DNA of 64,000 nt from Asterias rubens (Eukaryota; Echinodermata; Asteroidea; Forcipulatida; Asteriidae), in the NCBI RefSeq assembly GCF_902459465.1, contig NC_047078.1, positions 4,302,333-4,366,332 of the forward strand, read 5' to 3'. The notes beneath the pieces are model-generated. The model had not been told where the DNA came from, did not search any database, and worked only from the letters and a program-made list of their open reading frames with translations. Numbering within the stretch: the first letter of the stretch is position 1; every line of letters begins with the position of its first letter. This document shows, one piece after another, positions 43,849 to 55,837 of the stretch. A program made the position numbers and the translations under genes.

Positions 43849-44220
43849 TTAAAGCCATTGGACACTTTCGGTAAACAGTGTTGTCCAAGGCCCACACTTT
43901 GTGTATCACAACTTCTATATAAAATAACAAACCTGTGAAAATTTAGGCTCAATCGGTCATCGGAGTCGGGAGAAAATAACAACGGGAAAACCCACCCTTG
44001 TTTCTGCACGTTTCCTCATGTCATGACATGTGTTCAAAATAAATTTGTAATTCTCGCTATCGAGAATTGATATTGTTTTAATGTTTTCTCAAAAAGTAAA
44101 GCATTTCATGGAACAATATTTCAAGAGAATATTACCCTCTGTAAACCCTGTAAGTTATTTGTAAATCTGTGAACATTTTTTTTTTTTTTTTTCTGTACCG
44201 AAAGTGTATAATGGCTTTAT
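43849..44220 (+). mobile_element. Family I TTAA element (copy 2)
   Basis: TTAAAGCCATTGGACACTTT to CGAAAGTGTATAATGGCTTT. Central palindrome AATTCTCGCTATCGAGAATT and inner TCATGTCATGACATG. Confidence 0.8.
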
Positions 44221-44233
44221 AAATCGACCACAG

Positions 44234-44503
44234 TCTTGAAATATTTCTGTCTGAAATTTAAGAAGTCTGTCTAATTTAGAAGTTGGATTTTATCGCACAG
44301 TGAGCGTTTAATTCATTTTTTTATATTTATTTATGTCATGCAAAATGTGTTAAAACAGTTTTTCACTATTTTCAACCCAGATGGTCAATCGACCTCAAAC
44401 TTCTGCAGGTTGGTCAGTTGATGTATATAGTGGATTACATTAAGTGCTTACACTGCCAGCAACTGTTTGTTAGCAAAAACCAATTCTGTAAGGTTCCTAA
44501 AAA
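44234..44503 (+). mobile_element. Family Q element (copy 2, uninterrupted)
   Basis: Matches 2095-2547 without the nested palindrome. Around 44372-44386 it reads TTCAACCCAGATGG, where the other copy has CTCGTTACC insert CTCGTTACCCAGATGG. Confidence 0.72.
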
Positions 44504-44948
44504 GGCAAGTTTAAGTGAAATCGACAACTCTGTCTGATTTCATTGCTTATATAGTTTCTCATGCGTCCAAAGAATGGCAGATCAAAAATTCCATATAATA
44601 AAAAAAAAACACAGTGCAGAAATCCAGTAGGTGAAAACCTGTCTGAGACGTAAAATAAACATTGTGCCCTCATCCCAATGTAGTGCATCTGAATGTAGAC
44701 TATGCCCTCCCTATGAGTTGTACATAGCATTGCGGTGTGTATAAAGCAATCTGAAAGGTGGGCACCTAGTGAAAATAATGGAACCTGACAGGCTGCTAAC
44801 AAAAAAAGAAAATGTCACCCTTTTGACAAAATTCCCCGACCGTATTCCTTCCCTATATCACACAGATAAACCTTTGAATTGTCGACCACAACATGTTATG
44901 AAATAAAGGTTTGATAATTTAGTGAGGTGACAAGAAATGTATACTTAC

Positions 44949-45009
44949 ATGGGAAGGAACCATCGGGGTGAATTCTCCCCCAAATAAGATGTCAAAATCG
45001 TACCGCAGT
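44949..45009 (-). CDS. Orphan exon candidate, gene unknown
   Basis: A 61-nt block on the minus strand between a T-rich acceptor (TTTTTTACAG) and a strong donor (CAT|GTAAGT), lying in DNA not covered by any repeat family I recognise here. One frame (phase 1 in, phase 0 out) reads LRYDFDILFGGEFTPMVPSH, which has coding character. A second frame is also open, and only the remaining one hits a stop. I do not recognise the protein and found no neighbouring exon. Alternatives are an internal exon of a gene extending beyond the window, or an alternative 5' exon of vangl: splicing to the exon at 22770-22965 would create ATG GAT CGG across the junction. Confidence 0.4.
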
Positions 45010-46611
45010 CTGTAAAAAATCCATACATAAACAGGACTTATTGCAAGCTAGCAAGCAGTAAGCCAAGCACTTAGAAAATTGTGTGCACAAAGAAGCGACC
45101 TGGGCTATACCATTCACAGGGCTCCACAGGGGTGTTTAGTGGAGGTGGGACAATAGTGGAGGGGGCTTAGATCAATACTGTGTAGTTTTTTTTAAAGGGC
45201 ATTAGCATGACAATACGTGAGGGGGGCTGACACATTATTGGGTGAGTTACCTTGAGAAAACATGGGTAATGTGTGAGTTTGGTAAGGGATGCCTTTTGTG
45301 CATGTGGGGTCAGGAATTAAGACGGAATGAAAGGGTTTAACAAAGAGTTAATAAGTAAATGATGGATCAGTGTGTTGTGTTGTTAGTCAGGATCCAAAGA
45401 GTAAGAATAATATTCATACATGGAGATAATCACATGAAGAAAAAATAGGAATACAAACCAACATCCAATTATGACTAATATCACAATGGCAAGGTAAATA
45501 AATAATATACCAGTTGATCATCTTTGGGTTTTTTCAGAAAGACAAGATTGTTTTTTTGAATTTTGTATATAATATTATATTTTCAAGAAGAAAAAGCCAG
45601 ACGAAAAAAATTTACTGGCTTTGTCGTGAAGAACTTAGATAGAAGTCTTATACCTGTACATCATACCAAGAGAATGGTGCCAAGATGAAGCAAAAATGTG
45701 AGAATAATTTAGTCTTATTGTTTACTCTTGTTATTATTATTTTTTATTATTTTTTTATTCATTTATTAATATTTTTCTTGGAAAAAAAACCTTTGTACTG
45801 TATTAGGCCTTCATGTACGTGAAGGTATACTTTGGCTTAAAGATGTTATCTTTTCAGCAAGAAGATGAAGACATTTTAGAAACACAAGATGAATCAACTT
45901 GCACTCTTTGATCTGAAGAAGATACGACACAATAGAAAACAATTATAATACGTGTGAGGGGGACTTGAGGAATAATCAATGATAAACATGTTAACAAATA
46001 AAATAAAAAATTATCCACCCACCCTACCTAAAATTCCATTTTAATATCCAATGGCTTTGTAATATTCTCTATACGCTAAAGAACGAAGTAAAGCCGCAAA
46101 GGATCAAGATGATTTACTGGATCAAAGGTCTCCAAAATCAATAGTTTCAAATGCTTTTTCTGGCTTAAAAAAACCATTACAAAAAAAAAATTATACTTCA
46201 GGAATAAAATTGACCATCTGGGTCTATTTTCTTCTTCTTTTTTGTTTGTTAAAGTGTACGGTTGAATTTCAGTTTTCAGTTATTTCTTTTGACCAACACA
46301 CCCACAATTTCGAGCAAACCCCACCCCCCTTTTTAACACTTACTATTCTGAATGGCCCATAACAGGCATGGATATTCACATTTGAGAGGGCAAGGCCATT
46401 TCCAGTTCACATGGATGAAAGTTGAAAAAGGCAAAACAAAATTATGAAAATGGCTGAGTGGCATTGACTCGGACCCCTTATTCTTGACCCAAATGATGTA
46501 TCATTTATACCATTCAGAATCTGTGCATCAACAGAATGACAAAACTATAGGTTTGAAATATATTGAGTCCTTGGGACTTTGCTCTGCCATTTGAAAAAAA
46601 AAACCTTTTTC

Positions 46612-46981
46612 TTAAAAAGACACTGGACACTATTGGTAATTGTCAAAGACCAGTCTTCTCACTTGGTGTATCTCAACATATGCATAAGATTGAGCTCAAT
46701 TCGTTGTCGAAGTTGTGAGATAATAATGAAAGAAAAAAACACCCTTGTCACACGAAGTTGTGTGCTTTCAGATGCTTGATTTCGAGACCTCAAAATCTGA
46801 TTCGAGGTCTCGAAATCAAATTCATGGAAAATAACTTCTTTCTCGAAAACTATGTTACTTCAGAGGGAGCCGTTTCTCACAATGTTTTATACTATCAATA
46901 GCTCCCCATTACTCGTTACCAAGTAAGGTTTTATCGTAATAATTATTTTGAGTAATTATTAATAGTGTCCACTGCCTTTAA
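46612..46981 (-). mobile_element. Family A TTAA element (copy 7)
   Basis: TTAA at both ends. Hairpin GATTTCGAGACCTCA / GAGGTCTCGAAATC at 46778-46820. Confidence 0.85.
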
Positions 46982-46992
46982 GTGATTGTTTC

Positions 46993-47372
46993 TTAAAGGT
47001 CTTTGGTACTTTTTATACGACACAATTCACAATGTACACAGATTTACATTAAACTTGTAAGATAAAGAATGGTAGAAGAAAGCTTCCCCTTAAAAAATTA
47101 CTTGCTGAGGTGCTGTAGTTTTTGAGAAACTAGTAAAAAAATTCCACAAAAACTAACTTAGCAATTAGCATGTACAAAGGGTTTACGCAACTCTCCTGAA
47201 AGCATTGCACTGTGAATTCCACTTTTTTCTTCTCATAACGTTGATGACAAATGAAGCAGAATCTTCTACAGATAAATTATTTTACATAATTAAGTACATC
47301 TTCATTCACAGTGAGTAGGGATTCATATCATGGTCAAAAAATTGATCTACAAAAGGTATCAAAACCCTTTAA
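46993..47372 (+). mobile_element. Family H TTAA element (copy 3)
   Basis: TTAAAGGTCTTTGGTACTTT to AAAACCCTTTAA. It starts 11 bp after the preceding family A element. The right half is diverged. Confidence 0.7.
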
Positions 47373-47625
47373 ATAAACGTCGGCCAATTCTAGAGGATGA
47401 ATTACCAAAAATTGCAGACTGCCTCGCAGGACTGTTTTGCAAACAACCCCAAGGAGTTCTCCCCTAGTCTGAGACGCAATACTAGTAGCAGAAGGCATGA
47501 ACATTCCCCAAGAACTCGCCAAACCAACCAAATCAACCCTCGTTATTATTAATTCATGCCGTGGTTAAAGGTGAAGTAGTGTGAAGTTACTTCTTAAAGG
47601 TAGGATCATAGACCGGTAATATCCC

Positions 47626-47804
47626 CAGGCCTGTATGTTTTTTTTTAGAGGGCAACGGCACAAAGGCATTTTTTTCCTAATAAAGGGCACCCAACTGTAC
47701 AAGGAAATTGTAAACTTCTACTAGAGCATTTCAAGGGCACCAAGGCAATGACCAGGGGCATGGAAGCAATCACCTCTGTTGCATATTGTGTAATATCAGG
47801 CCTG
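47626..47804 (-). mobile_element. Family C element (copy 6)
   Basis: CAGGCCTGTATG at the left and TAATATCAGGCCTG at the right. Internal GGCACCAAGGCAATGACCAG. Confidence 0.72.
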
Positions 47805-48099
47805 TAACCCAAACTTTTGCAAACAACTCTGAAGGATTTCTCCGCCAGTCTGAGACCAATAGACTTTTATCATAATGCCTCCATCTTGGTCGTACCTCGA
47901 ACCGAACAACAATAATGAATGCTAATAATAATTTTGCAAATAGGTACCAGACTATTTTGTTCTTCCAGCCTCGGTTTGGAAACATTTGTATAAATGGGAG
48001 AAATTCAAGATGGCTGCACCATGATAAAGGTCTGTACTGACTACATGAAGCAGAAGGCATGAACATTCCCCAAGAACTCAACTCACCAAACCAACAAAA

Positions 48100-48465
48100 T
48101 TAAAGGCAGTGGACACTATTGGTAATTGCTCAAAATAATTATTTAGCATTTAGAACCTTTCTTGGTGACGAGTAAAGGGGAGAGGTTGATGGTATAAAAC
48201 ATTGTGAGAAGCGGCTCCCTCTGAACAATGTTTCCACAGATTGATTTTGAGACCTCAGATTTAGAACTTGAGGTCTCGAAATCAACCATCTAAACGTACA
48301 CAACTTCGTGTGACAAGGGTGTTTTTTTCTTTCATTATTATCTCGCAACTTCGATGACCGATTGAGCTCAAATTTTCACAGGTTTGTTATTTTATGCATA
48401 TGTTGAGATACACCAACTGTGAAGGCTAGTCTTTGACAATTACCAATAGTGTCCACTGCCTTTAA
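48100..48465 (+). mobile_element. Family A TTAA element (copy 8)
   Basis: TTAAAGGCAGTGGACACTAT to GTCCACTGCCTTTAA. Left hairpin arm TTTTGAGACCTCA, slightly mismatched. Confidence 0.87.
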
Positions 48466-48599
48466 GCCTCGTTATATTAAATTCATGCTGTGGCTAAAGG
48501 TGAAGTAATTGTTAGTTACATGTAATTCTTAAAGGTAGGGTCATAGACAGGTACATGTAAATACCCAAAACTTTTTAGTCCATAAGAACTTGATTCATT

Positions 48600-48770
48600 T
48601 GTTTATTACTTATTTATTTGTTTAGTCCTACAGCACAGTTAGTGCCAACACCCGACTGGATAGGAATCGAGCAGAAATGTTAAGTTTTAGATGTGGGAGG
48701 GAAAACCCAATCCACATGCAAGGCACTGGTCCGAATGGGATTCGAACTGGGGTCCACTAGAAGTGACGCA
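48600..48770 (-). repeat. tRNA-derived SINE remnant
   Basis: Minus-strand CCAGTTCGAATCCCA resembles a polymerase III B box. The adjacent GGGTTTTCCCTCCCACATCT body matches the SINE at 55838-56022. Confidence 0.6.
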
Positions 48771-49439
48771 ACTGTTGATACTGCTAGTGTAAATCCTACA
48801 ACTAATTCGAAAAACAATTTTCTCTTTGAAGAATGGTTTTGATAATTTGTTACCCCAAAACATTTCCCCATTTTACAGGCCAACTGCATTTGAGCATAAT
48901 GTCCTGCAGTCTTAATGGAATTACACCCCCCATACAGTAGTAAGTTTTAAAAGATGCTATGTCAGATTTTTGGCCCAAACATTAAAAAATTGATTTTTTT
49001 TTTTAGTGAATGGTATTTCAAAGAACATCACCGCGAACACATGTATTCAAAATTCTTGTACCGTTACAATCTTTTTAAATAAAATTGTGTTAAAAAAAAC
49101 CCAAGGAACTTCAGTGGACTATGAATGATACCCACATGGGTAATCCCTACAGCCTTCACTCACTAATCCTACACATAATTCCTCGTAAATTACAAATCCA
49201 AAGTCTAGCTTCTAGAGTCAATCCGTGGTGAAGTAGTCCCAACTGAATTCTAATTAAAGGGCTAAGGACTTAACATGGTTTGTACATTGAGGTCATGTCA
49301 TTCTGACTGTAGACCAGTAGGCCTATAGACCATGTTAACTTTGTTTACAATAGACTGTGTGACCGTGTGCATTCTGTGGGTATCCCGGCAGGCAAGATAC
49401 TGCACAGGTCCTGTGGGAAAGTTTACATTTTGTGTCATA

Positions 49440-49690
49440 ATTTCCACATAAATCAAAGAATTATGAACGTAAAAGCTGGACAAGTTTTGAGATGTGCTAC
49501 CTTTCATCATATCAAAAGTTGATAAGAATTAGACAGTGCAATCTCCATAAAATATAAGATTTTATGTTTCATTCCGTAAGGCTGTGTACAAATCGTGCCT
49601 GCAGGAAGTTCAGACTCTGTGGCTCTTTTGTAAACATGTGATGTCACAGTTCACATAGACCAGTAGACTTGTGGACAAGTCGTTAAATGT
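49440..49690 (-). repeat. Dispersed repeat plus end of Mutator-like MITE
   Basis: 49440-49650 is the reverse complement of 2980-3180. It is followed at 49667-49690 by TAGACTTGTGGACAAGTCGT, the terminus of the nested element at 2254-2411. Confidence 0.65.
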
Positions 49691-49735
49691 CTGTCACTGT
49701 TGCAGTGGTAGTGAAATGAATCAGTTCTCTTGAAC

Positions 49736-50112
49736 TTAAAAGACACTGGACACTATTGGTAACTGTCAAAGATCAGTCTTCCCACTTGGTGTATCTCAAT
49801 TTTATGCATAAAATAACAAACCTGTGAAAATTTAAGCTCAATTGGTCGTTGAAGTTGCGAGATATGAATGAAATAAAAAACACCCTTGTTACACAAAGTT
49901 ATGTGCTTTAAGATGTTTGATTTCGAGGCATCAAAATCTTATTTTGAGGTCTCGAAATAAAATCCATGGAAAATTACTTCTTTCTCGAAAACCTTCAAAG
50001 GGAGCTGTTTCTCACAATGTTTTTTACTATCAACCTCTCCCCATTACTCATTACCAAGTAAGGTTTTATGCTAATAATTATTTTGAGTAATTACCATCGC
50101 CACTGCCTTTAA
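49736..50112 (-). mobile_element. Family A TTAA element (copy 9)
   Basis: TTAAAAGACACTGGACACTA to CACTGCCTTTAA. The hairpin is mutated on one arm (TTTCGAGGCATCA). Confidence 0.82.
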
Positions 50113-50290
50113 GGTGTCCAGTGCCTTTATGACCCAGACAAAAAGGTATTTAAATATTTGATTGACTTCAATGGACAGGTGCATCTACAGTCGCTTTTAT
50201 AAAAATAATGGAGAAGATCGGAAATGATGTCCAAGCATGTGGCGAAGCTTTCGATCGAAACAAATATTGGATACATAGTAATGTTTTTCT

Positions 50291-50310
50291 GGGGGGGGGG
50301 GGGGGGGGGG
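50291..50310 (+). repeat. G20 homopolymer
   Basis: Twenty consecutive G. The length is liable to sequencing error. Could form a G-quadruplex. Confidence 0.9.
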
Positions 50311-50442
50311 TTATCATCTTTACTTGCAGCACAGAAGCTGTAATTGCGACCGACGCAGCTAGTCACTGAAATATTATAGTCTTATTAAGGGTAAACCCTG
50401 CTATAGGATTCGTACTGGCTCATTTTACCAGGTGTTTTTTTT

Positions 50443-51060
50443 TATAACAGCTGTAAAGATTTTAGATTTAAATGCTGAAGGTTACTGGGTAAATTCCAAC
50501 AACAGAAATAAAATTGTCATAAAAAAACTTTTAAGCACCACCACGCATTATCTTAAAATATAGTTGTGTCTTAATATATGTTTTGTATCTCTAAGCTGTA
50601 CAGATGATCACATTTTAGATTGAAATGCTGAAGGTTGTTGGTTGAATTCCAACTGGAAAAATAATTGTCATCAAAAGCCTTTGAAGAACCACCACGCAGA
50701 TGTACATGTAGAAAAGGAAAGGTACAAACATGTTTTGTATAGCTGCTAATTTTCACCATGTGTTTTGTATAAGACGTCATGATTTAGATTAAAATGGCGA
50801 AGGTTACTGGTTCAATTTCCAACAGAAAATAATTGTCATCCAAAAACTTTGTAAGCACCATCGCACCGTATCTTGAAATGTAGAAAAGGAAAGTTACAAA
50901 AACTGTATTGTCTAGCTGTTAAGATGTCGTTTTTAAGATTAAACTGCCAAAGGTTACTGGTTAAATTCCAACCGGAAAAATAATTGCCATTCCAGAAAAC
51001 TTTTAAGAACCACAGTATCTTGAAGAAATGTAGAAAAGGAAAGTTACAAACATACATTAA
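50443..51060 (+). repeat. Diverged ~150-bp tandem repeat, four units
   Basis: Each unit has GCTGAAGGTTACTGG (near 50474, 50626, 50798, 50947), AATTCCAAC.GGAAAAATAA, AAGCACCACCACGC and TGTAGAAAAGGAAAG. Spacing is about 150-170 bp. Confidence 0.75.
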
Positions 51061-51700
51061 CTAACTGAGACTCCCACCAATGGTCTCCGACCATGCCAAT
51101 TAACGGCACAATACCACTTACAGAAAGGTTGGCCCTTCGCTACATTTACGCTTAATTAAACAGCGATAACTGCACACAGGTGACTCAATTCGGGAGAACG
51201 CCAAACCACCAGGGAATTACCTAAGATTTCCTACAACGACGACGACGACGCAAACATGCCAGCCGTGATTGTCAAAATCCTGATTGAGTGAACCCAGGCA
51301 CGACTTGTCCGATTATTCAAGAAGAAAAAAGAGAAGAAAAAAAAACTCAGAGAGGAAAGAAAAAGAAAGGAAAAGAAAGAGGGGGGTCGTTACTGACTTG
51401 AGGAGGGTCCGCCCCTGATAAATTGGGGACCATTGTTGGAAGGCGAAAAGACTTAAAATGAGTTTATAATTGAAGGGCCGGAAGGTGTACCAGTTTGGGG
51501 AACAAGTAATGGACATGTCTGGAGTAGGATGTTTTTGATACGATAGTCACGATGGAGGCTGACTCAGTACTGGTGTTTGCGCAAATTATCGAGCTATACA
51601 TTACATGTATGTACTGTACATGTACATCCTAATGAAAGTATTTTTTTGTTTATAATTTCTAACAAGTGTAGGATCTACTCAGAGTAATCTCAACTTTATA

Positions 51701-51950
51701 GAAAGATTTGCAGTAACACCATGTAATGACTATCTCTAAATGAGTTGGGTGGTGCTGAAAAGAACCATTGGTTCCAACGAGTATGCTCTGATCATCTTCT
51801 GGAGAAAAAAAGAAAAAGAAAAAAAAGAAGACGATCAGAGCATAGCCTACTGATCAAAACGTGGAGGTAAAACCAACAGTTCTTTTCTGAACCATTCCAA
51901 CTCATTTAGAGATAGTCACTATGTACAATGGTGTTCCTGCAAACCTTTCC
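51701..51950. mobile_element. Family M palindromic element (full copy)
   Basis: GAAAGATTTGCAGTAACACC to GTGTTCCTGCAAACCTTTCC. Inner arms AGTATGCTCTGATCATCTTC / GAAGACGATCAGAGCATAGC around an A/G-rich loop. Confidence 0.8.
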
Positions 51951-52054
51951 ATTATCGTATTTCCACTAAGCAAAGTTTCAAATCCTACTAAACTCAACTT
52001 TGTTATTTTCTCAATTGATGAGAACTAAACAGTTCTACATGTACTCATTAAATG

Positions 52055-52335
52055 GACCGATGGTACCTAAAGGAGGCACTGAAGGCAATTGCCTCCATAC
52101 GGTTTATCGCGATTCAGAACCGCAATGCGTTGTGGGAAGGAATATGGGGCGGTTTCTATGCAGTTTCTACGACTCGTGCACGCAACGCCTATACCTTTGT
52201 GTGGGTTCAACAGCGCCCTCTCTTGATATTTTGCTATTCGCGATAAACCTTGTGCCCCTATTCAATACCTTCATGCCCTTGAAATGATCTGGAGTAGAAA
52301 TTTACAATTTTCTCATACTGTAGGGTGCCATTTAC
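52055..52335 (+). mobile_element. Family C element (copy 7), interrupted
   Basis: GGTACCTAAAGGAGGCACTG and GGAGTAGAAATTTACAAT, split by the insert at 52101-52249. Confidence 0.65.
52101..52249. mobile_element. Nested MITE with GGTTTATCGCGA ends
   Basis: A 149-bp insert with perfect 12-bp terminal repeat GGTTTATCGCGA / TCGCGATAAACC inside a family C copy. No target duplication could be fixed. No second copy in the window. Confidence 0.72.
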
Positions 52336-52361
52336 CGAGAAGAAAATTTCTTGGGGCTCTA

Positions 52362-52512
52362 GACCATGGTACTTCAAGGAGGCACTGAAGGCGATTGCCT
52401 TCATGCCCCCTTTTCAATGCCTTCATGCCCTTGAAATGATCTGGAGTAGAAATTTATTATTTCCTCATACTGTAGGGTGCCATTTACCGAGAAGAAAATG
52501 TATTGCGCCCTA
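52362..52512 (+). mobile_element. Family C element (copy 8)
   Basis: Direct neighbour of copy 7 with the same subtype sequence (GGCACTGAAGGCGATTGCCT, GGAGTAGAAATTTATTATTT). Confidence 0.65.
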
Positions 52513-53240
52513 TGATTGTCATGCATCAGTTTGACGAGATACGCTTTCCTGTGAGGGTGCATTATTTTGGTGAAATGATGTATCTTTGAATAAATTGTCA
52601 CAGTTTCTTCAATAATGTTGAAAAACTTATAACCAAATATGGAAACTTATTTTCAGTTATTAGATTAGTGAAAAACAAACAAAAAATGACAATCTAATAT
52701 TATGGAATAAAAAGGCAGTGATTTCAACTTGAAACCTATTTTTATTGAAATTGGCTATTTTGAGATACATCGTTTTACAGAGATGCAACCTGTGTTGAAA
52801 AAAAAATCTGAAAAATTTTGTGGTGACGTTTTGGACACTTAACACAGTAAACCACCCCAACCTCGCAGACAGAAATTTGTTGTGGTCGCCGGAGGTGAAC
52901 ATACGGAACATGTATGTTTTACTCGTTTGGGGGTCAAACAAACTTTGGATCGCACAACAAAAGTTTCACTAGCCCAACTAAACATTGATGCAAAAAAATA
53001 ATCAAAACGTAAATTATTTTTTTAAATTTTTGTTTTTTTTGACGATCTTACCCGCTAATTTCTGCCCTTAATAACACTTTTTTTCGTCAACAGCCATTTT
53101 CATGATTTGAAGATCGGTAGTACAAAAAACTTATTTTGCAATAAAAATCTTTGGTCAGCAACGCACACTTGGAAATAGCGCGGAGGTAGAAATACATGTA
53201 CAGATATTATATAGGCTGGTAGGGTCCTACCTAAATACTT

Positions 53241-53635
53241 CCTTGCCGTTAACTCGTCAACTCGCTTGGTGCCGTCAACTCGCCGTCAACTCCTCTAATT
53301 TGTTTTTAAAATCGACAAAAGAGGCATAGAACTGTAATGTATTAGCTTAAGGAGAAGTTTCATAAGTTTTAGGTTCGGTGTAAAAATTTAGGGTTTTTTT
53401 CTTGTGAAAAAAATTATCTCTCAGCAGAGCAGTTGGCATTTGGAATAGTCTTGACCTAAGTCGTCAATGATCGGTACTGCTTGGTGTATTACATGTATGT
53501 ACTGTGCTACGTGTAAATTGATCGGTGCCGTCTTGGGTCAAGACTAAAACTTATCCATGCCTGCCATATCTGCGTGGTTGAGAATTGATGGCGAATTGAC
53601 TGACACAAGCGAGTTGACGGCGAGTTGACAGCAAT
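53241..53635. mobile_element. Nested palindromic element with GTCAACTCGC repeats
   Basis: Outer arms carry GTCAACTCGCTTGGTG and GTCAACTCGCCGTCAACTC versus CACAAGCGAGTTGACGGCG. Inner arms are at 53446-53546 (TAGTCTTGACC / GGTCAAGACTA). Confidence 0.6.
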
Positions 53636-55121
53636 AACATGTAGTATGTAAGACCGGTTGTGATTCGCGCGCGATCGCTGACGATACAATGGAGTTTTTC
53701 CATGGTTTTAACGGCGATTTTTGAGTTTTTCGAATTTAAAAATAGCGAATTTGGAAGCGTAAATCGTGGAAATATCTGACATTTTTTATCCGATTTATAC
53801 ATTTTAGATTATGAACAAAACAAAACCTGAAAAATCAGATTTTTGGGGGAAAAAATAAGAAAAGTCGGTTTTCCCGATTTAAATCGGAAAAGTTGCATCT
53901 CTGGTTTTACCAAAACAGGGCCTTATAGACCTTTGACCACGGAATAATCCCAACTCTATGCTGTATAAATTGTTTCTACGAAATGCATCCCAGTTGATCA
54001 ACGACCAATCATGCAAGAACATTTAAAAAAAACTCCCACACGCAGCACGCAGTATTTTCGCGCGACTTTGTGGAAGAAACATCATAGCCACGCTTATTAA
54101 TGTTATTTGCAAGCTCATTCCTTTTGAAAAAAAAAAAAAACAGTATTTAATTTTGGCAGAAAATGTCTGGTTTTGTATGGAGCGCCACTTATAAATTCCT
54201 AGCATTCCTAAATTTTATCTTGACTCATCCTCTTGTTTTGTACCCAGACAGACCCCCTCCCTACTAAACACTCTTACAAAAAGTTGCAAAAAGAGCGGGA
54301 ATTATCTAAAAATCGCCAACAAAAGAAGCAAAACAGAACACCCCATCATTTCAGAGAAAAGGAAACTTTCCATAAGTGCCCTTTAAACTGTTTAAAACTT
54401 TGTAGAAAAACATTTCAACGAGGAGAACAGTTTACTAATCACCAGGAGCTCTGTAATAGAAAGCAGCTCTCCCCAAATGGCCCCATACCCCAATGGGGAG
54501 GTCACCCACCCTGAATGACCCTCCGCTCCTCTATTGTGATGGGTAGTTACCGTAGCAACTGCATCAATGAGGTGTCAATCAGGGGGACGGTGGTGAAAGA
54601 GAGGAGAGGTGGGACCCTTAGGGTGGCTTTACCAAAAAGGATAGATTAGGTGTCACTTTGGTATTTGGTTGCCATGAAGTAAAGGGTGTAGTTCATATTT
54701 CTCTGACAGAAATCTGTTAGAGAACCTTTATTTTGCAACAAACTAAGATTTTGCAACAACTGTATACTTTTTTCCTTGCTGAAATCTGCATTAGTCACAA
54801 TCATGGGTACACATTTTTTTGCCAATTTTATGAATAACAGTTTGAAATCCACTGATATGCAATCATGATGTTAGGGGCCTATGTAGAATTGGGTTGAACA
54901 CTGACTGTGTGAACACCTAGGCCAACCTGTAAACCAGAGCTGCCAACATTTGCATTTGCAATAAGGCAGATTTTTTACAAAACCTTGGGGAGATTTTTCC
55001 ACATTTATATCGGGGAAAGAGTTTCCATAATCAGGGAATTTTTCAAACTTTGTGAATCAGAACATGAAAAATAATCATGTACATCTACATGTACATCTAC
55101 ATGTACATCTCATCTACATTT

Positions 55122-55772
55122 CGTCAGCGTTTTCACGAAGTAGCACTCGACGTGCTTAAGGATTTTGTTTACACATTTTATTTTTTGTTACATTTCTGTT
55201 GATAATGCACGAAGACCTACAATTCCATAATGTTTCGAAGCTCAGACAGCTTTACTTTTTTAATTAAGCTAATTAGTGTTTTCAATTTTGGCACAAACGT
55301 GGCATTTTTCGTTTTCACGAAGTAGCACCCGAACCTCTGTTTACCGTTGTATGCATGGCACGCACTCGAGTCAAAGTGTGGTAAAAACGTTTTCACGAAG
55401 TAGCACGCAAGTTGTGTGAGCGCGCGCGCGCTGACCTAGTTTCAAAAATCAATACAAAATGCTGTGTTGTAGCATAGGCGAGTGCTACTTCGTGAAAACG
55501 CAAAAAGACATATTTTGCACTTTTTGGGTTTCACGAAGTAGCACGCATCTTCTCTTGTGTCTAGTTTCATAATTAATTATGCAAATGAGTCAAAATAAGA
55601 TTAATTGATAAGTTCAAGTCATCAAGTATCTACATTGAAAAAATTAAATGGAAATACTTTGAATTTTGAAGGGAGGCGGGTTTCTAAAAAGTGTTCAACT
55701 TCAGAGGCCGTTTTCTTTGATTGTTGTTTTTTGCTGGTTAGCAGTGAGTGCTACTTCGTGAAACCGCTGACG
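55122..55772. mobile_element. 651-bp element with six copies of a 16-bp motif
   Basis: Ends are CGTCAGCGTTTTCACGAAGT and its near-mirror (CGCTGACG), flanked by ATTT on both sides. The motif TTTCACGAAGTAGCAC occurs directly near 55131, 55313, 55395 and 55531 and inverted near 55485 and 55749. No transposase-like ORF was seen. Confidence 0.75.
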
Positions 55773-55837
55773 ATTTATGATAAAACATACTACTTGGCCT
55801 TTTCAGCATCTAGACAAGGTGAGAAGACAATGAAGAA

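Noticed and set aside
54233..54514. A plus-strand ORF with a cysteine/histidine pattern resembling a TRAF-type or C2H2 zinc finger
   Set aside because: The spacing of CPLNC...H...C fits no family well, and no neighbouring finger or flanking exon was found. Likely chance in a low-complexity stretch.
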